64,000 bases of DNA from Mycolicibacterium aubagnense (GCF_010730955.1 NZ_AP022577.1:248001-312000), one strand, 5' to 3'. Shown: positions 32,652-44,438, counted from the first letter of the stretch. A program made the numbers and translations. Notes: generated by a model not told the origin, from the letters alone.

Positions 32652-33158
32652 TCAGTCGACGTCTTCGAGACCGGTCAGAAGCAGCCGCGCGATGCGGTCG
32701 AACTCGTGGCGGTCCCGATCTGAAAGCACGGACAGGATGCTGGTTTCGTTCTCGAAGTGCTCGGTCACGGCGATGTCGACGAGATGCAGACCTCGGTTGG
32801 TGAGCGCGACCCGGATAGCGCGCCGGTCGTCCTCGTCCGCGACCCGCTGCACCAGTCCGGCTTTTTCCAGCCGGTCCAGGCGGCTGGTCATTCCGGCTCG
32901 CGACATCATCAGAGTGTCGGCGAGGCCGGAGGGGTTGAGCTCGTAAGGCTGCCCTGAACGTCGCAGTGTCGCAAGGACATCGAACTCGCCGCGCTGCAAT
33001 CCGTGTGCCGCGAATACCGATTCGATTCGGTCACTCGCCGCTGCCGCGAGCCGGCCCAGCCGCCCGAGGATGGCCATGGCCGTACCGTCGAGGTCCGGCC
33101 GTTCTCGCCGCCACTGCTCCTGGATCACGTCCACCGCATCCGTCTTCTTCGCGCCCAC
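32652..33158 (-). CDS. MarR family transcriptional regulator
   Basis: A 168-residue MarR protein with the winged helix clearly readable: GEFDVLATLRRSG (helix before the HTH), LADTLMMSRAGMTSRLDRLEKAGLV (HTH) and DEDDRRAIRVALT (wing with the D-x-R-A-x-x-V-x-L-T signature). GTG 33158 starts at GAKKTDAVD; the frame runs to 33206 through AT-rich promoter DNA and is not credible there. It diverges from a cupin gene across a 71-bp AT-rich region with dyads, so autoregulation and control of the cupin are likely. Its stop is 5 bp from priA's. Confidence 0.88.
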   Translation of the reverse strand: MGAKKTDAVDVIQEQWRRERPDLDGTAMAILGRLGRLAAAASDRIESVFAAHGLQRGEFDVLATLRRSGQPYELNPSGLADTLMMSRAGMTSRLDRLEKAGLVQRVADEDDRRAIRVALTNRGLHLVDIAVTEHFENETSILSVLSDRDRHEFDRIARLLLTGLEDVD

Positions 33159-33169
33159 AGGAGCACATG

Positions 33170-33219
33170 TTATTCGATGCAATATAATTTGATAGCGAAT
33201 TATCAACTACCGAATTATC
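33170..33219. promoter_or_regulatory. shared MarR/cupin promoter with operator-like repeats
   Basis: An AT-rich island in a GC-rich genome. It holds a consensus TATAAT (33183-33188) reading toward the cupin and a perfect dyad TTGATA-N6-TATCAA (33189-33206) just downstream of it. The direct repeat CGAATTATC occurs at 33196-33204 and 33211-33219, with an inverted copy TTATTCG at 33170-33176. This is the expected layout for a MarR operator blocking the cupin promoter. Confidence 0.65.
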
Positions 33220-33229
33220 TGGAGCGCGC

Positions 33230-33727
33230 ATGACCACCGACTTCCGCCCCGCCGCCATCCGCCGGCCTGAAGATGCCGAGATCATTGGCGGCCCTTCCAC
33301 CTCCGTGCGGCTGCTCATCGACTCCAACGAGGCAGGCGGGACGGTCAGCACTGTCGAGGTGACCATGACGCGCGGCGCGGACGGCGCGATGCCGCACTAT
33401 CACACCCTCTCCGACGAGCTGTTCTACGTGGCTGACGGTGAACTCCAGGTCATGGCAGGGGACGAGATCGTGACCGTCTCCGCCGGTGGGGCCATGGTCG
33501 TCCCCAAGTTCATGCCGCATGCGTTCGGCGCCGCCCCCGGGATGCCGGCCCGCATTCTCATCGCCCTCATGCCCGGCGTGGAACGCCACGGCTACTTCCG
33601 ATTCCTCGAGCGCCTCGCGGGCGGCGAGGCTGCGCCGGCCGATATCGACGCCGCCCAGGCGGACTATGACAACCACTTCATCGACGCCCCGCGGTGGTGG
33701 GCAGAACGTGAGGCCAACCGCGCCTGA
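33230..33727 (+). CDS. cupin-domain protein
   Basis: A 165-residue single-domain cupin. The two cupin motifs supply a likely metal site: His56, His58 and Glu63 in PHYHTLSDE, and His97 in PKFMPHAFG. ATG 33230 has GGAG 6 nt upstream. It is paired divergently with a MarR regulator, a frequent arrangement for small-molecule dioxygenases or isomerases and for enzymes acting on the MarR ligand. Reaction unknown. Followed after 72 bp by fmt, which has its own promoter. Confidence 0.85.
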   Translation: MTTDFRPAAIRRPEDAEIIGGPSTSVRLLIDSNEAGGTVSTVEVTMTRGADGAMPHYHTLSDELFYVADGELQVMAGDEIVTVSAGGAMVVPKFMPHAFGAAPGMPARILIALMPGVERHGYFRFLERLAGGEAAPADIDAAQADYDNHFIDAPRWWAEREANRA

Positions 33728-33785
33728 ACCCACGTTCGGCGCCCGGTCAGCTCGGACCGTGGACCGCGAGGCCGCGTTCGTTGGC

Positions 33786-33791
33786 TAGCCT
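33786..33791 (+). promoter_or_regulatory. -10 element (TAGCCT) before fmt
   Basis: TAGCCT ends 8 nt before the fmt GTG at 33800, compatible with a leaderless or nearly leaderless mRNA. No Shine-Dalgarno is present. Confidence 0.45.
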
Positions 33792-33799
33792 GGTACCTC

Positions 33800-34726
33800 G
33801 TGCGCATAATATTCGCCGGGACACCGGAACCCGCGCTGCCGTCGTTGCGTCGGCTCATCGCGTCGCCCCGCCATGAGGTGGTCGCGGTGCTGACCCGACC
33901 CGACGCGGCCTCCGGTCGGCGTGGCAAGCCGGCGCCGTCCCCGGTGGCGGAACTTGCTCTGGCCGAAGGTATTCCGGTGCTGCGGCCGGCCAAACCCAAC
34001 GAGCCGGAGTTCGTCGCAGAACTCGCCGAGTTGGCACCGGACTGCTGCGCCGTCGTCGCCTACGGTGCCCTGCTGCGTGACGAACTGCTGGCCGTGCCGC
34101 GGCTGGGCTGGATCAACCTGCACTTCTCGGTGCTGCCGGCCTGGCGCGGCGCCGCCCCGGTGCACGCCGCCATCGCCGCGGGCGATGAGGTGACGGGCGC
34201 CACGACCTTCCAGATCGAACGTGCCCTGGACTCCGGCCCGGTGTACGGCGTGCTGACCGAGGCGGTGCGGCCCATCGACACCGCAGGTGACCTGCTGGCC
34301 CGCTTGGCCGACGCCGGCGCCGGTCTCCTCGAGACGACACTCGACGGTGTCGAGGACGGCGCACTGACCGCGGTGCCGCAGCCCACCGATGGTGTGACGA
34401 TTGCCCCCAAGGTCACCGTCGAGGACGCGCGGGTGCGGTGGGACCTGCCCGCGCACGTCGTCGACCGCCGCATCCGCGCGGTCACGCCCAACCCGGGGGC
34501 CTGGACCGAGATCGGCGACCTGCGGGTGAAACTCGGCCCGGTGGTTCCGGTCGAGGCAGAACCGTTGGCGCCCGGTGCAATTCGCGCGGAGAAGGCCGGC
34601 GTGCTGATCGGCACCGGGAGCGCTCCGGTGCGGCTGGGCATGGTGCAGCCGCCGGGGAAGAAATTGATGAATGCGGCGGACTGGGCGCGCGGCGCCCGGC
34701 TGGATGAAGGTGTGGTGGCCCGGTGA
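33800..34726 (+). CDS. fmt: methionyl-tRNA formyltransferase
   Basis: A 308-residue Fmt transferring formyl from 10-formyl-THF to initiator Met-tRNA. The N-terminal Rossmann-like domain has the start [15 protein letters not shown] and the THF-binding/catalytic [14 protein letters not shown] region with the conserved Asn-x-His (NLHFSVLP). The C-terminal OB-like domain follows from about 205. GTG start; the stop overlaps the rsmB GTG by 4 bp. Length as usual. Confidence 0.96.
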   Translation: MRIIFAGTPEPALPSLRRLIASPRHEVVAVLTRPDAASGRRGKPAPSPVAELALAEGIPVLRPAKPNEPEFVAELAELAPDCCAVVAYGALLRDELLAVPRLGWINLHFSVLPAWRGAAPVHAAIAAGDEVTGATTFQIERALDSGPVYGVLTEAVRPIDTAGDLLARLADAGAGLLETTLDGVEDGALTAVPQPTDGVTIAPKVTVEDARVRWDLPAHVVDRRIRAVTPNPGAWTEIGDLRVKLGPVVPVEAEPLAPGAIRAEKAGVLIGTGSAPVRLGMVQPPGKKLMNAADWARGARLDEGVVAR

Positions 34727-36261
34727 AAGGTCCGTCGGAACAGAACAGCGCTGGGCGCGAAGGACGCGACCGCGGCAAGAGCGGCGGCGATCGGGCACGG
34801 CAGGGCCGCCCGAACAACCAGGCTCGCGCAGGCGGCCGGGATCGTCAGGACCGGCAGCCGGGCCGGTCGCAGCCCCGGCCGGCGGACACCGAACGTCGGG
34901 CCCCCCGCGGCCCGCGCCGCAAGCCGCTCGACCCGGCCCGCCAGGCGGCATTCGATGTCCTGCGCGCGGTGTCCGAGCGCGACGCCTACGCCAACCTGGC
35001 GCTGCCGGCGATCCTGCGCGAGCGTGACATCACGGGCCGCGACGCGGCCTTCGCCACCGAGCTGACCTACGGCACCTGCCGCTGCGTCGGACTGCTCGAC
35101 GCGGTGATCGAGAGTGCCGCCGGCCGGCCCACCGACCGGATCGACCCGGTCCTGCTGGACCTACTGCGGCTCGGCGCCTACCAGTTGCTCCGCACCCGGG
35201 TCGACGCCCATGCGGCCGTGGATACCACCGTCGAACAGGCCGGCATCGAATTCGATTCGGTGCGTGCAGGTTTCGTCAACGGCGTGCTGCGCACCATCGC
35301 GGGCAAGGATGAGGCCGCCTGGGTGGCCGAACTTGCGCCGTCGGCCGCTGCCGACCCGATCGGCCACACCGCCTTCACCCACGCCCACCCGCGCTGGGTG
35401 GCCCAGGCCTTCGCGGACGCGCTCGGAGCCGACGCGGGGGAGCTGGACGCGATGCTCACCAGCGACGACGAACGCCCCGTCGTGCACCTGGCGGCCCGGC
35501 CCGGCGTGATCAGCGCCGACGAGTTGGCCGCGGCGGTCGGCGGCGACGTCGGCCGGTACTCGCCGTACGCGGTGTACCTGCCCGGCGGCGACCCCGGCCA
35601 GCTGGACCCGATCCGTGACGGGATGGCCCAGGTGCAGGACGAGGGCAGCCAACTGGTGGCCCGCGCCCTGACCGAGGCGCCGCTGGAGGGCAACGACACC
35701 CGGTGGCTGGACCTGTGTTCGGGGCCGGGCGGCAAGACCGCGATGCTGGCCGCCATCGCGGCCCAGTGCGGCGCCGAGGTCACTGCTGTCGAACCGACGG
35801 AGCACCGGGCGGATCTGGTCGAACGCAACACCTCCGGCATGGGTGTCGAGGTGCTGCGGGTCGACGGCCGCGAATCGGGTCTGGAGCCGGGATCCTTCGA
35901 CCGGGTCCTGGTCGACGCGCCCTGCACTGGTCTGGGCGCTTTGCGCCGTCGGCCCGAGGCGCGGTGGCGCCGGCAGCCCTCGGACGTGCCGGGGCTGGCC
36001 CGGCTGCAGCGTGAATTGCTCGCTGCGGCAATCAAACTCACCCGGCCCGGCGGTGTGGTGCTGTACGCGACCTGCTCGCCGCACCTGGCCGAGACGATCG
36101 GCGTGATTGCCGACGCCCTGCGCCGCCAGCCTGTCGAGGCCATCGATGCCCGGCCATTGTTCGCTCCGGCGGACCGGCTCGGGCCCGGACCATCTGTGCA
36201 GTTATGGCCACATCGGCATGGCACCGATGCAATGTTCGCGGCCGCGCTCAAAGTAGTCTGA
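34723..36261 (+). CDS. rsmB: 16S rRNA (cytosine-967-C5)-methyltransferase family protein (RsmB/Fmu)
   Basis: A 512-residue RsmB. Residues 70-210 form a NusB-like RNA-binding domain ([20 protein letters not shown]). The SAM methyltransferase domain has [28 protein letters not shown] with the first catalytic Cys and ATCSPH with the second. The N-terminal 65 residues are an unusual Arg/Gly/Gln-rich, probably disordered basic tail that may be an RNA-binding extension. GTG 34723 overlaps fmt, which supports the long form. The stop is 5 nt before rpe. Confidence 0.94.
   Translation: MKGPSEQNSAGREGRDRGKSGGDRARQGRPNNQARAGGRDRQDRQPGRSQPRPADTERRAPRGPRRKPLDPARQAAFDVLRAVSERDAYANLALPAILRERDITGRDAAFATELTYGTCRCVGLLDAVIESAAGRPTDRIDPVLLDLLRLGAYQLLRTRVDAHAAVDTTVEQAGIEFDSVRAGFVNGVLRTIAGKDEAAWVAELAPSAAADPIGHTAFTHAHPRWVAQAFADALGADAGELDAMLTSDDERPVVHLAARPGVISADELAAAVGGDVGRYSPYAVYLPGGDPGQLDPIRDGMAQVQDEGSQLVARALTEAPLEGNDTRWLDLCSGPGGKTAMLAAIAAQCGAEVTAVEPTEHRADLVERNTSGMGVEVLRVDGRESGLEPGSFDRVLVDAPCTGLGALRRRPEARWRRQPSDVPGLARLQRELLAAAIKLTRPGGVVLYATCSPHLAETIGVIADALRRQPVEAIDARPLFAPADRLGPGPSVQLWPHRHGTDAMFAAALKVV
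36254..36259 (+). promoter_or_regulatory. -10 element (TAGTCT) before rpe
   Basis: TAGTCT ends 7 nt before the rpe ATG at 36267 and shares its last base with the rsmB stop codon. Consistent with an internal leaderless promoter. Confidence 0.45.
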
Positions 36262-36266
36262 CCGCC

Positions 36267-36974
36267 ATGGCAGGTCCATCTCCCGTCGCTCCGCTCGCCC
36301 ATGCCCCACTGATCGCCCCGTCCATCCTTTCGGCCGACTTCGCCCGGCTCGCCGACGAGACCGCGGCGGTCGCGGGCGCCGACTGGCTGCATGTCGACGT
36401 CATGGACAACCATTTCGTCCCGAACCTGACGCTGGGCCTGCCGGTCGTCGAGAGCCTGTTGAAGGTCACCGACATCCCGATGGACTGCCATCTGATGATC
36501 GACGACCCGAAGCGCTGGGCCCCGTCGTACGCCGAGGCCGGTGCCTACAACGTGACGTTCCACGCTGAGGCGACCGACGACCCGATCTCCGTCGCCCGCG
36601 ACATCCGCGCGGCCGGTGCCAAGGCGGGCCTGTCCGTCAAGCCCGGCACCCCGATCGAGCCGTACCTGGAAATCCTGCGGGACTTCGACACCTTGCTGGT
36701 GATGTCGGTGGAGCCCGGCTTCGGCGGCCAGAAATTCATCGCCGAGGTGCTGCCGAAAGTGGCCCTGGTCCGTAACCTCGTCGATGCCGGTGAGCTGACC
36801 CTGGTCGTCGAGATCGACGGCGGCATCAACGACGAGACCATCGAGGCGGCCGCCGCGGCCGGCGTCGACTGCTTCGTCGCGGGTTCTGCGGTCTACAACA
36901 CAGCCGATCCGGGTGCCGCGGTGGCGGCCCTGCGGCGCCAGGCCGCGGCTGCCTCACCGCACTTGGTGCTGTGA
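36267..36974 (+). CDS. rpe: ribulose-phosphate 3-epimerase
   Basis: A 235-residue TIM-barrel epimerase interconverting ribulose-5-P and xylulose-5-P in the pentose phosphate pathway. Metal/catalytic residues are readable: [30 protein letters not shown], the [10 protein letters not shown] phosphate loop, and DGGIN with the late Asp. Start ATG 36267 is preferred over longer in-frame starts inside rsmB. It supplies ribulose-5-P, the RibB substrate, and sits next to riboflavin genes. The stop overlaps ribD's GTG. Confidence 0.96.
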   Translation: MAGPSPVAPLAHAPLIAPSILSADFARLADETAAVAGADWLHVDVMDNHFVPNLTLGLPVVESLLKVTDIPMDCHLMIDDPKRWAPSYAEAGAYNVTFHAEATDDPISVARDIRAAGAKAGLSVKPGTPIEPYLEILRDFDTLLVMSVEPGFGGQKFIAEVLPKVALVRNLVDAGELTLVVEIDGGINDETIEAAAAAGVDCFVAGSAVYNTADPGAAVAALRRQAAAASPHLVL

Positions 36975-37993
36975 CGCCCGAGGCGCTCGACGCCGCGGTG
37001 CTCGACGCGATGCGGATGGCCATCGGCCAGGCCGACGCGGTCAAAGGCACCACCTACCCGAACCCGCCGGTCGGCGCGGTAATCCTGGACCGCGACGGCG
37101 ACGTGGCCGGCGTCGGCGGGACCCAGCCGGCGGGGGAGGCGCACGCCGAAGTGATGGCGCTGCGGCGGGCCGGGACCCGTGCTGCGGGCGGCACCGCCGT
37201 GGTGACGCTCGAGCCGTGCAATCACCAGGGCCGCACCGGCCCCTGCGTCGATGCGCTGCTGGACGCCGGGGTGGCGGCGGTGGTGTTCGCCGTGACCGAC
37301 CCGAATCCGGTGGCCGCGGGCGGTGCTCAGCGACTGATCGATGCCGGTGTGACCGTGTCCTCGGGCGTCCTCGCCGACGAGGTGTGCGGCGGGCCGCTGC
37401 GGGAGTGGCTGCACCGCCAGCGCACCGGCCGGCCTCATGTGACGTGGAAATTCGCGGCCAGCGTCGATGGCCGCAGTGCCGCGGCCGACGGCACGAGCCA
37501 GTGGATCACCGGCCCGGCCGCCCGGGCCGACGTGCACCGGCACCGCGGGGTGGCCGACGCCATCGTCGTCGGAACCGGCACTGTGCTGGCCGACGACCCG
37601 TCGCTGACCGCCCGCCTGCCCGACGGCACCCTGGCGGCGCGTCAGCCGCTCCGGGTGGTGGTCGGGGAACGTGAGATCTCGTCCGAGTCGAACGTGCTCA
37701 ACGACGATTCGCGCACCATGGTGATCCGGACGCACGACCCGTTGGAGGTGCTCCAGGCGCTGTCGGACCGGACCGACGTGATCCTCGAGGGCGGCCCGAC
37801 GCTCGCCGGGGCGTTCGTCCGGGCCGGGTTGGTGGACCGGATTCTCGCGTATCTGGCGCCGATGCTGCTGGGCGGACCGATCACGGCGATCGACGATGTC
37901 GGCGTGCCGACCATCTCGCAGGCCCGCCGCTGGCGTTTCGACGGGGTTGCCACGGTCGGTGCCGACGTGCGCCTCAGCCTGGTGCCGAACTGA
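36971..37993 (+). CDS. ribD: bifunctional riboflavin deaminase/reductase RibD
   Basis: A 340-residue RibD/RibG. The N-terminal cytidine-deaminase-like domain (1-145) has the zinc motif HAEVMAL and [11 protein letters not shown]. The C-terminal reductase domain (150-340) starts [17 protein letters not shown] and has [12 protein letters not shown]. Together they convert the GTP cyclohydrolase product to the ribitylamino-uracil phosphate. GTG start, coupled to rpe by a 4-bp overlap. The remaining rib genes follow 3.5 kb downstream after an inserted exporter/lipoprotein pair on the other strand. Confidence 0.95.
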   Translation: MTPEALDAAVLDAMRMAIGQADAVKGTTYPNPPVGAVILDRDGDVAGVGGTQPAGEAHAEVMALRRAGTRAAGGTAVVTLEPCNHQGRTGPCVDALLDAGVAAVVFAVTDPNPVAAGGAQRLIDAGVTVSSGVLADEVCGGPLREWLHRQRTGRPHVTWKFAASVDGRSAAADGTSQWITGPAARADVHRHRGVADAIVVGTGTVLADDPSLTARLPDGTLAARQPLRVVVGEREISSESNVLNDDSRTMVIRTHDPLEVLQALSDRTDVILEGGPTLAGAFVRAGLVDRILAYLAPMLLGGPITAIDDVGVPTISQARRWRFDGVATVGADVRLSLVPN

Positions 37994-38320
37994 TTGCTCG
38001 GGCGCGTTCCAGCGAACTTTTTGCGCCGCCCGCGGCGGTCTGAGGGGTGACAAGCCGTGCTGAATCACCCGAATTGATTCCCGCACGAGCCTGAGACGTG
38101 CGATTCACCGTGGCGCGCAATGTGATTGGCCTCACCGCCACCCATCTTTAGTTTTGCTAATCGTTACCAGTTCGAGATCAACGCCTCGACATTGGCGCAG
38201 GAGGCCGGGATGTCGCAGCCGTAAAATTAGGGGCACAGACCGGGTCACCTGGATCCGGCCGAAATATCGCGCTCACCGATGTCGTTAGAGCGAAGGTGAA
38301 CACGAGCAAAGGATACGAGC
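37994..38320. other. 327-bp intergenic region before a small ORF
   Basis: No gene recognised. It holds a good -10 candidate TAAAAT at 38222-38227 reading toward the small ORF at 38321, which would leave a leader of about 90 nt. A four-codon ATG-TAA string with AGGAGG before it (38199-38224) ends within that -10. Nothing else is evident. Confidence 0.4.
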
Positions 38321-38563
38321 ATGACTGCACTGCAGGACTGGCTCAGCTTCCGTCCGGTTGAAGATGGCATCAAAGACATGGTGTTCCGGCCCCTGCGGGC
38401 GGTCCTGAGTGTGGTCGAGGACTTCGACGACGCCGTGGATGGGGCGCTGGTACGCCTGGCGGCACACACGAACGGGTTCCACTCGGAGCCTGCGCCGGCG
38501 CCGACCCCGGCATACATCCCGGACAACGTGGTGCTGATGCGCCCGGGCCTGGAGCGGTGCTGA
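38321..38563 (+). CDS. small acidic protein of unknown function
   Basis: An 80-residue ORF with mycobacterial-like codon choice, AAAGGA 8 nt before the ATG and its own -10 candidate. The protein starts MTALQDWLSFRPVEDGIKD and has an amphipathic helical first half with several acidic residues and an Ala-Pro-rich linker. It ends with a single Cys at the C-terminus. No signal peptide or TM. It is followed by a 13-bp direct repeat and a 42-bp palindrome. I do not recognise a family. It is expressed alone between ribD and the convergent exporter gene. Confidence 0.55.
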   Translation: MTALQDWLSFRPVEDGIKDMVFRPLRAVLSVVEDFDDAVDGALVRLAAHTNGFHSEPAPAPTPAYIPDNVVLMRPGLERC

Positions 38564-38591
38564 ACCGGCGCACATGAGCGCGCGGGCCCGT

Positions 38592-38618
38592 TGACGAAAC
38601 AACGCTGACGAAACAACG
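38592..38618. repeat. tandem direct repeat, 13 bp, 14-bp period
   Basis: TGACGAAACAACG occurs at 38592-38604 and again at 38606-38618, separated by a single C. The second copy runs into the left arm of the palindrome at 38613. Confidence 0.7.
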
Positions 38619-38654
38619 GAGCCGCAGAGTCGATCGACTCTGCGGCTCCGTTGT
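38613..38654. terminator. 42-bp perfect palindrome, bidirectional terminator
   Basis: Two 21-nt arms that are exact complements, centred on GATC at 38632-38635. It lies between the convergent small ORF (stop 38563) and the exporter gene (stop 38671), where a bidirectional terminator is expected. No long U-tract on either side. Confidence 0.75.
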
Positions 38655-38670
38655 CGTTTGGGCTGATGGC

Positions 38671-40248
38671 CTAAGCCACCGGCGCCGGATTGACCTCCGG
38701 AGCGGTCTCCGGTTCGTCGGCCTGCTCGTGGCGGCCGGCGATCAGCAGACCCGCCACTGCACCCACCACGCAGACAACGGCGGTGATCAGGAAGATCGAG
38801 CTGTACTGCATGGTGTACGCGGCCCTGGTGTTCCGCGCGATCTGCTCCGCAGCGTCGGCGAGGTCGACGCCTTTCACCGGTGGCATCGCAGCCAGCGCCT
38901 GCTGAACCTTGTACAGGCCGTATGCGGACAGGGCCGCCATGCCGATCAGCATGCCGATCATCCGGGACACCACGACGGCGGCCGAGGCGATGCCGTGCTG
39001 GGCCGTCGGCACCACCCGCAGGGTCGCCGAGGTCAGCGGACCGATGACCAGACCCAGCCCCAGGCCGGCGATGATCAGGTCGGTCGGCAGCTTCGGCAGC
39101 GCGACGACCACGAGGTCGTGAGTGGCCTCCAGCACGTTCATGTCCCAGTGCGACACCAGCAGATACGCGGCGGCCGCGATGAGCAGGCCGGCGAACGCCA
39201 CGATGCGGTCGCCCACGCGGGTGGCGATCCACCCACCGACCAGGGCGCCGACCGGCAGCGCACCCAGGAACCACGCCAGCTTGAAGACCGCGTGGGCCTG
39301 GTCGATGCCGAGCACGCCGCGGCTGAACAACTCGACGTTCACCAGCGTGACCATCAGTGCCGCGCCCGCACACAGCGATGACGCCAGACCGGCCAGGAAC
39401 GGCCGGAAGTGCACGCCTACCGGATCGATCAGCTTGGTGCGGGCGATCTTCTCCCAGGCGAAGAACGCGACCGCCGCCACTGCCGCGGCGATCAGCAACG
39501 GTGGACCGTTTTCCGGCAACACCTGCTTGCCGTCCGGGTTGGGGTTGTACAGACCCCAGGTCGCGAGCCCGAGCGCGACGGCCAGCAAGACGCCGCCCAG
39601 CACGTCGATCTTCTCCGGCGTCTCGGTCTCGACGCGCGAGGGCAGGCTGTAATGGATCATCACCATGGCCGCAATGGTCAGCGGCACGTTGATCCAGAAA
39701 ACATCGCGCCAGTCGTTCAGCAGCCACACCACACCGACGCCGTACAGCGGGCCGAGCACGCTGCCCAGCTCCTGCGCGGCACCGATACCCCCGAGCACCC
39801 CGGCGCGGTTGCGCGCCGCCCACAGATCGGCGGCCAGTGCCAGCGTCACCGGCAGGAGCGCGCCGCTGGCGACCCCCTGGATGGTCCGGCCGATGATCAG
39901 CTGGATCAGCGGCTCGATCATGTCGTTCGCCGGAGCGAACATGCCGGCCATCGCCGTAACGATCGAACCCACCGCGAACAGCGCCAGGCTGGCCTGCAGC
40001 ACCAGTTTGCGGCCGAACCGGTCCGAGGCCCGGCCCAGCAGCGGCATCGCCGCTATATAGCCCAGCAGGTACCAGGTGACCACCGGCGTGACCTGCTGGA
40101 TCTTGTTGATCGGGATGCCGATCCCGTCCGGCGGGTCCTTCATCATGTCGGTCATGATCGTCACGACGACATAGGTGTCGAGCGCGCCGAGCAGGACCGC
40201 GAGGCTACCCGCGGCGATGGCGACGTGGCGGTTGTTGCCCCCGGCCAT
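38671..40248 (-). CDS. P55-like MFS exporter (Rv1410c type)
   Basis: A 525-residue DHA2-type major facilitator with about 14 TM helices. Visible are [18 protein letters not shown] (TM1 with the motif-D1-like Asp), motif A as [11 protein letters not shown] and motif C in [39 protein letters not shown]. It ends with a Glu/Pro-rich tail. In mycobacteria this protein works with the lipoprotein LprG to export triacylglycerides and affects drug tolerance (established for Rv1410c/Rv1411c). Its ATG overlaps the lprG stop (TAATG), so the two are made together. Confidence 0.93.
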   Translation of the reverse strand: MAGGNNRHVAIAAGSLAVLLGALDTYVVVTIMTDMMKDPPDGIGIPINKIQQVTPVVTWYLLGYIAAMPLLGRASDRFGRKLVLQASLALFAVGSIVTAMAGMFAPANDMIEPLIQLIIGRTIQGVASGALLPVTLALAADLWAARNRAGVLGGIGAAQELGSVLGPLYGVGVVWLLNDWRDVFWINVPLTIAAMVMIHYSLPSRVETETPEKIDVLGGVLLAVALGLATWGLYNPNPDGKQVLPENGPPLLIAAAVAAVAFFAWEKIARTKLIDPVGVHFRPFLAGLASSLCAGAALMVTLVNVELFSRGVLGIDQAHAVFKLAWFLGALPVGALVGGWIATRVGDRIVAFAGLLIAAAAYLLVSHWDMNVLEATHDLVVVALPKLPTDLIIAGLGLGLVIGPLTSATLRVVPTAQHGIASAAVVVSRMIGMLIGMAALSAYGLYKVQQALAAMPPVKGVDLADAAEQIARNTRAAYTMQYSSIFLITAVVCVVGAVAGLLIAGRHEQADEPETAPEVNPAPVA

Positions 40249-40973
40249 TACTGAACGTCGGGCTTGTTGACGGTGACCGGCTTACCCCAATCCGTCAGGG
40301 TCATCTGCAGGCTGTTGCCCGGGCTGGTCTCCAGCTGCGCCTGCGCCAGCTGGTGGTTGCCGCCCTCTTCGATCCAGGCGGTACCCGGCAGCGCGTTGGT
40401 GACCTTCAGCTGCGGAGCGATCTTGTTGACTGCGTCGGCACTGACGGTGCCGGTGACCTTCACGGTCTTCACGCCGTTGATGTCTTCGCGACCCACGGCC
40501 TTGGCATCGGTGAAGTTGTCCAGGATGTTGGCCAGGCCGGTCTCCGGGCGCAGGATCGCCGAGATGTCGTAGATGGCGTCGGCGGGGCCGAAGTCGGACA
40601 GGGGGCCACCGGCCGACAGCGAGGCGTACAGGTGGTTGTCGTAGACCACGAACGGGGCGTCCTGGACGCCCATGCCGCCCACCGACAGGTTGGCCTTGCC
40701 CTGGCCGGCGACGGCCGGGGTCAGCGTCATGTCACCGGTGAGCTTGGTCACCGTCATCTTGGCGATCTTGCCGTTGACGGTCAGAACCAGGTGCACGCTC
40801 TGCTGGCCGCGGGTGGTGTCGGCGGACTGCTTGAGCAGCGTGGCTGCGTCGGGCAGCGGGGTCGAGGGTGCCTCGGACTTGGAGCAGCCCGAGACCAGGA
40901 GCACCCCGGCCATCGCGGTGGAGAGTAGGGAAACAAGCATGGCGGAGCGTTTGCGCGTCTGCATGTCCTGCAT
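40248..40973 (-). CDS. lprG: lipoprotein LprG
   Basis: A 241-residue lipoprotein: short basic N-terminus, hydrophobic stretch and lipobox LVSGC with the acylated Cys near residue 30. The mature LppX/LprAFG fold is recognisable from [11 protein letters not shown], a [25 protein letters not shown] core and [16 protein letters not shown]. The family binds triacylated lipids in a hydrophobic pocket and hands them outward with the P55 exporter. ATG 40964, with AGGA just upstream, is an alternative start. First gene of the lprG-P55 operon, divergent from the GNAT gene. Confidence 0.93.
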   Translation of the reverse strand: MQDMQTRKRSAMLVSLLSTAMAGVLLVSGCSKSEAPSTPLPDAATLLKQSADTTRGQQSVHLVLTVNGKIAKMTVTKLTGDMTLTPAVAGQGKANLSVGGMGVQDAPFVVYDNHLYASLSAGGPLSDFGPADAIYDISAILRPETGLANILDNFTDAKAVGREDINGVKTVKVTGTVSADAVNKIAPQLKVTNALPGTAWIEEGGNHQLAQAQLETSPGNSLQMTLTDWGKPVTVNKPDVQ

Positions 40974-41029
40974 CGTAATAGGTGCGCCTGACTAACAAGT
41001 TGTCTCGATGGCCCGGTAGAACCACAGGC

Positions 41030-41524
41030 ATGGTTGCTGAGGTCGAATTCCTGGCGGTTCCCATCGATGCCGGTGACGGCGCGGCGCTGGTCGGCGCGAT
41101 GGAGGCCGAGATGGCGGAACTGTATGCCGACGTCCGCGGCGGGCTCGATCTGAACGCACCGGACATGCCCAAGGCCGGGCCGGCCGAGCTCGGCCCGCCG
41201 CACGGCGTCTACCTGGCCGGATACCGCGACGGCCGGCCGGTGTGCGGAGGCGGGCTCAAGCGGCTGCCCGACGGGGCCTGCGAGATCAAGCGGATGTACG
41301 TGGCGCCGGAGGCGCGCGCGCAGGGGCTGGCCCGAATCCTGTTGCGGGCCTTGGAGGACGCCGCCCGTGGGCTCGGTTACACGGTTGCCCGGCTCGACAC
41401 GGGGTCGCGGCAGCCGTATGCCCAGCGGTTGTACGAAGCGGAGGGATACCGGCCGATCCCGAATTTCAACGGCAACCCGGTGGCGCACTACTTCGGCGAG
41501 AAGCGGCTTTCGGGGGATAGCTAG
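41030..41524 (+). CDS. GNAT family N-acetyltransferase
   Basis: A 164-residue GNAT. The acetyl-CoA motif A is readable as IKRMYVAPEARAQGLARILLRALEDAAR (Q/R-x-x-G-x-A/G variant), followed by LDTGSRQPYAQRLYEAEGY typical of motif B. ATG 41030 is chosen because the fold starts soon after; an upstream GTG at 40982 would lie in the lprG promoter region. Substrate unknown. Its TAG stop doubles as the first bases of the ribE -10. Confidence 0.82.
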   Translation: MVAEVEFLAVPIDAGDGAALVGAMEAEMAELYADVRGGLDLNAPDMPKAGPAELGPPHGVYLAGYRDGRPVCGGGLKRLPDGACEIKRMYVAPEARAQGLARILLRALEDAARGLGYTVARLDTGSRQPYAQRLYEAEGYRPIPNFNGNPVAHYFGEKRLSGDS

Positions 41525-41527
41525 GCT
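41522..41527 (+). promoter_or_regulatory. -10 element (TAGGCT) of leaderless ribE
   Basis: TAGGCT overlaps the preceding TAG stop and ends 7 nt before the ribE ATG at 41535. Transcription would start on or next to the ATG. No Shine-Dalgarno and no FMN riboswitch seen. Confidence 0.5.
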
Positions 41528-41534
41528 GGTGCGC

Positions 41535-42143
41535 ATGTTCACCGGCATTGTCGAAGAGCTCGGCGAGATCGTCAGCAAGGACCAACTGGCCGACGCGGCC
41601 CGCTTCGTCATCCGCGGTCCGTTGGTCACCACCGACGCCGGCCACGGTGATTCGATCGCGGTGAACGGTGTCTGCCTGACCGTCGTCGACGTCCTGCCCG
41701 ACGGCGCGTTCTCCGCCGACGTGATGGCGGAAACCCTCAACCGGTCCAGCCTGGCCGGTGTCGAGGTCGGCGGCCGGGTGAACCTCGAGCGCGCCGCGGC
41801 GATCAACAGCCGGCTGGGCGGGCACATCGTGCAGGGTCATGTGGACGGGGTTGGCACGGTCCTCGCGCGCACACCCTCGGAGCACTGGGAGGTCGTGCGC
41901 ATCGCGCTGCCGCCGCAGCTGGCCCGGTATGTGGTCGAGAAGGGCTCGATCACCGTCGACGGGGTATCGCTGACGGTGTCCGGCCTCGGCCGTGACGAGC
42001 AGGGCGACTGGTTCGAGATCTCTCTCATCCCAACGACGTTGCAGCTGACGACGTTGGGCCGCGCCCCGGTGGGCACCACGGTGAACCTGGAAGTCGACGT
42101 CATCGCCAAATACGTCGAGCGGTTGCTCACCCCGGCGCAGTAG
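41535..42143 (+). CDS. ribE: riboflavin synthase alpha chain
   Basis: A 202-residue riboflavin synthase with the duplicated lumazine-binding barrels: MFTGIVEELG at the start with the conserved F-T-G-I, SIAVNGVCLTV in barrel 1, IVQGHVDGVG at the boundary and SITVDGVSLTV in barrel 2. It dismutates two lumazines to riboflavin. Named ribC in M. tuberculosis. A small dyad (42154-42179) separates it from ribBA. Confidence 0.96.
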   Translation: MFTGIVEELGEIVSKDQLADAARFVIRGPLVTTDAGHGDSIAVNGVCLTVVDVLPDGAFSADVMAETLNRSSLAGVEVGGRVNLERAAAINSRLGGHIVQGHVDGVGTVLARTPSEHWEVVRIALPPQLARYVVEKGSITVDGVSLTVSGLGRDEQGDWFEISLIPTTLQLTTLGRAPVGTTVNLEVDVIAKYVERLLTPAQ

Positions 42144-42153
42144 CGGGCCGTCA

Positions 42154-42179
42154 CGCCGTGTCCGCTGAGCGGACCGGCG
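42154..42179 (+). terminator. hairpin between ribE and ribBA
   Basis: CGCCG-T-GTCCGC, loop TGA, GCGGAC-CGGCG: an 11-bp stem with one bulge, 11 nt after the ribE stop. It could terminate part of the transcripts or stabilise the ribE 3' end. Confidence 0.45.
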
Positions 42180-42261
42180 GGAGTAAGTCGGCGTGTACCA
42201 GTGGTTCATACTGGTAGGTGATCAACTTGGCCCTGATGTGGCCACGGCAAGGGTGGTGGAG

Positions 42262-44438
<2,177 letters not shown>

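Noticed and set aside
38199..38224. Four-codon leader ORF with AGGAGG before its ATG
   Set aside because: It ends inside the best -10 (TAAAAT) for the downstream gene, so it would lie upstream of the transcript start.
38285..39823. 512-residue leftward frame overlapping the P55-like exporter
   Set aside because: Same strand but a different frame; RG/RR-rich translation with no TM pattern, whereas the exporter frame has clear helices and motifs.
41460..41534. Possible FMN riboswitch before ribE
   Set aside because: The upstream gene ends 11 bp before the ATG and a leaderless promoter fits; no room or motif for an FMN aptamer.
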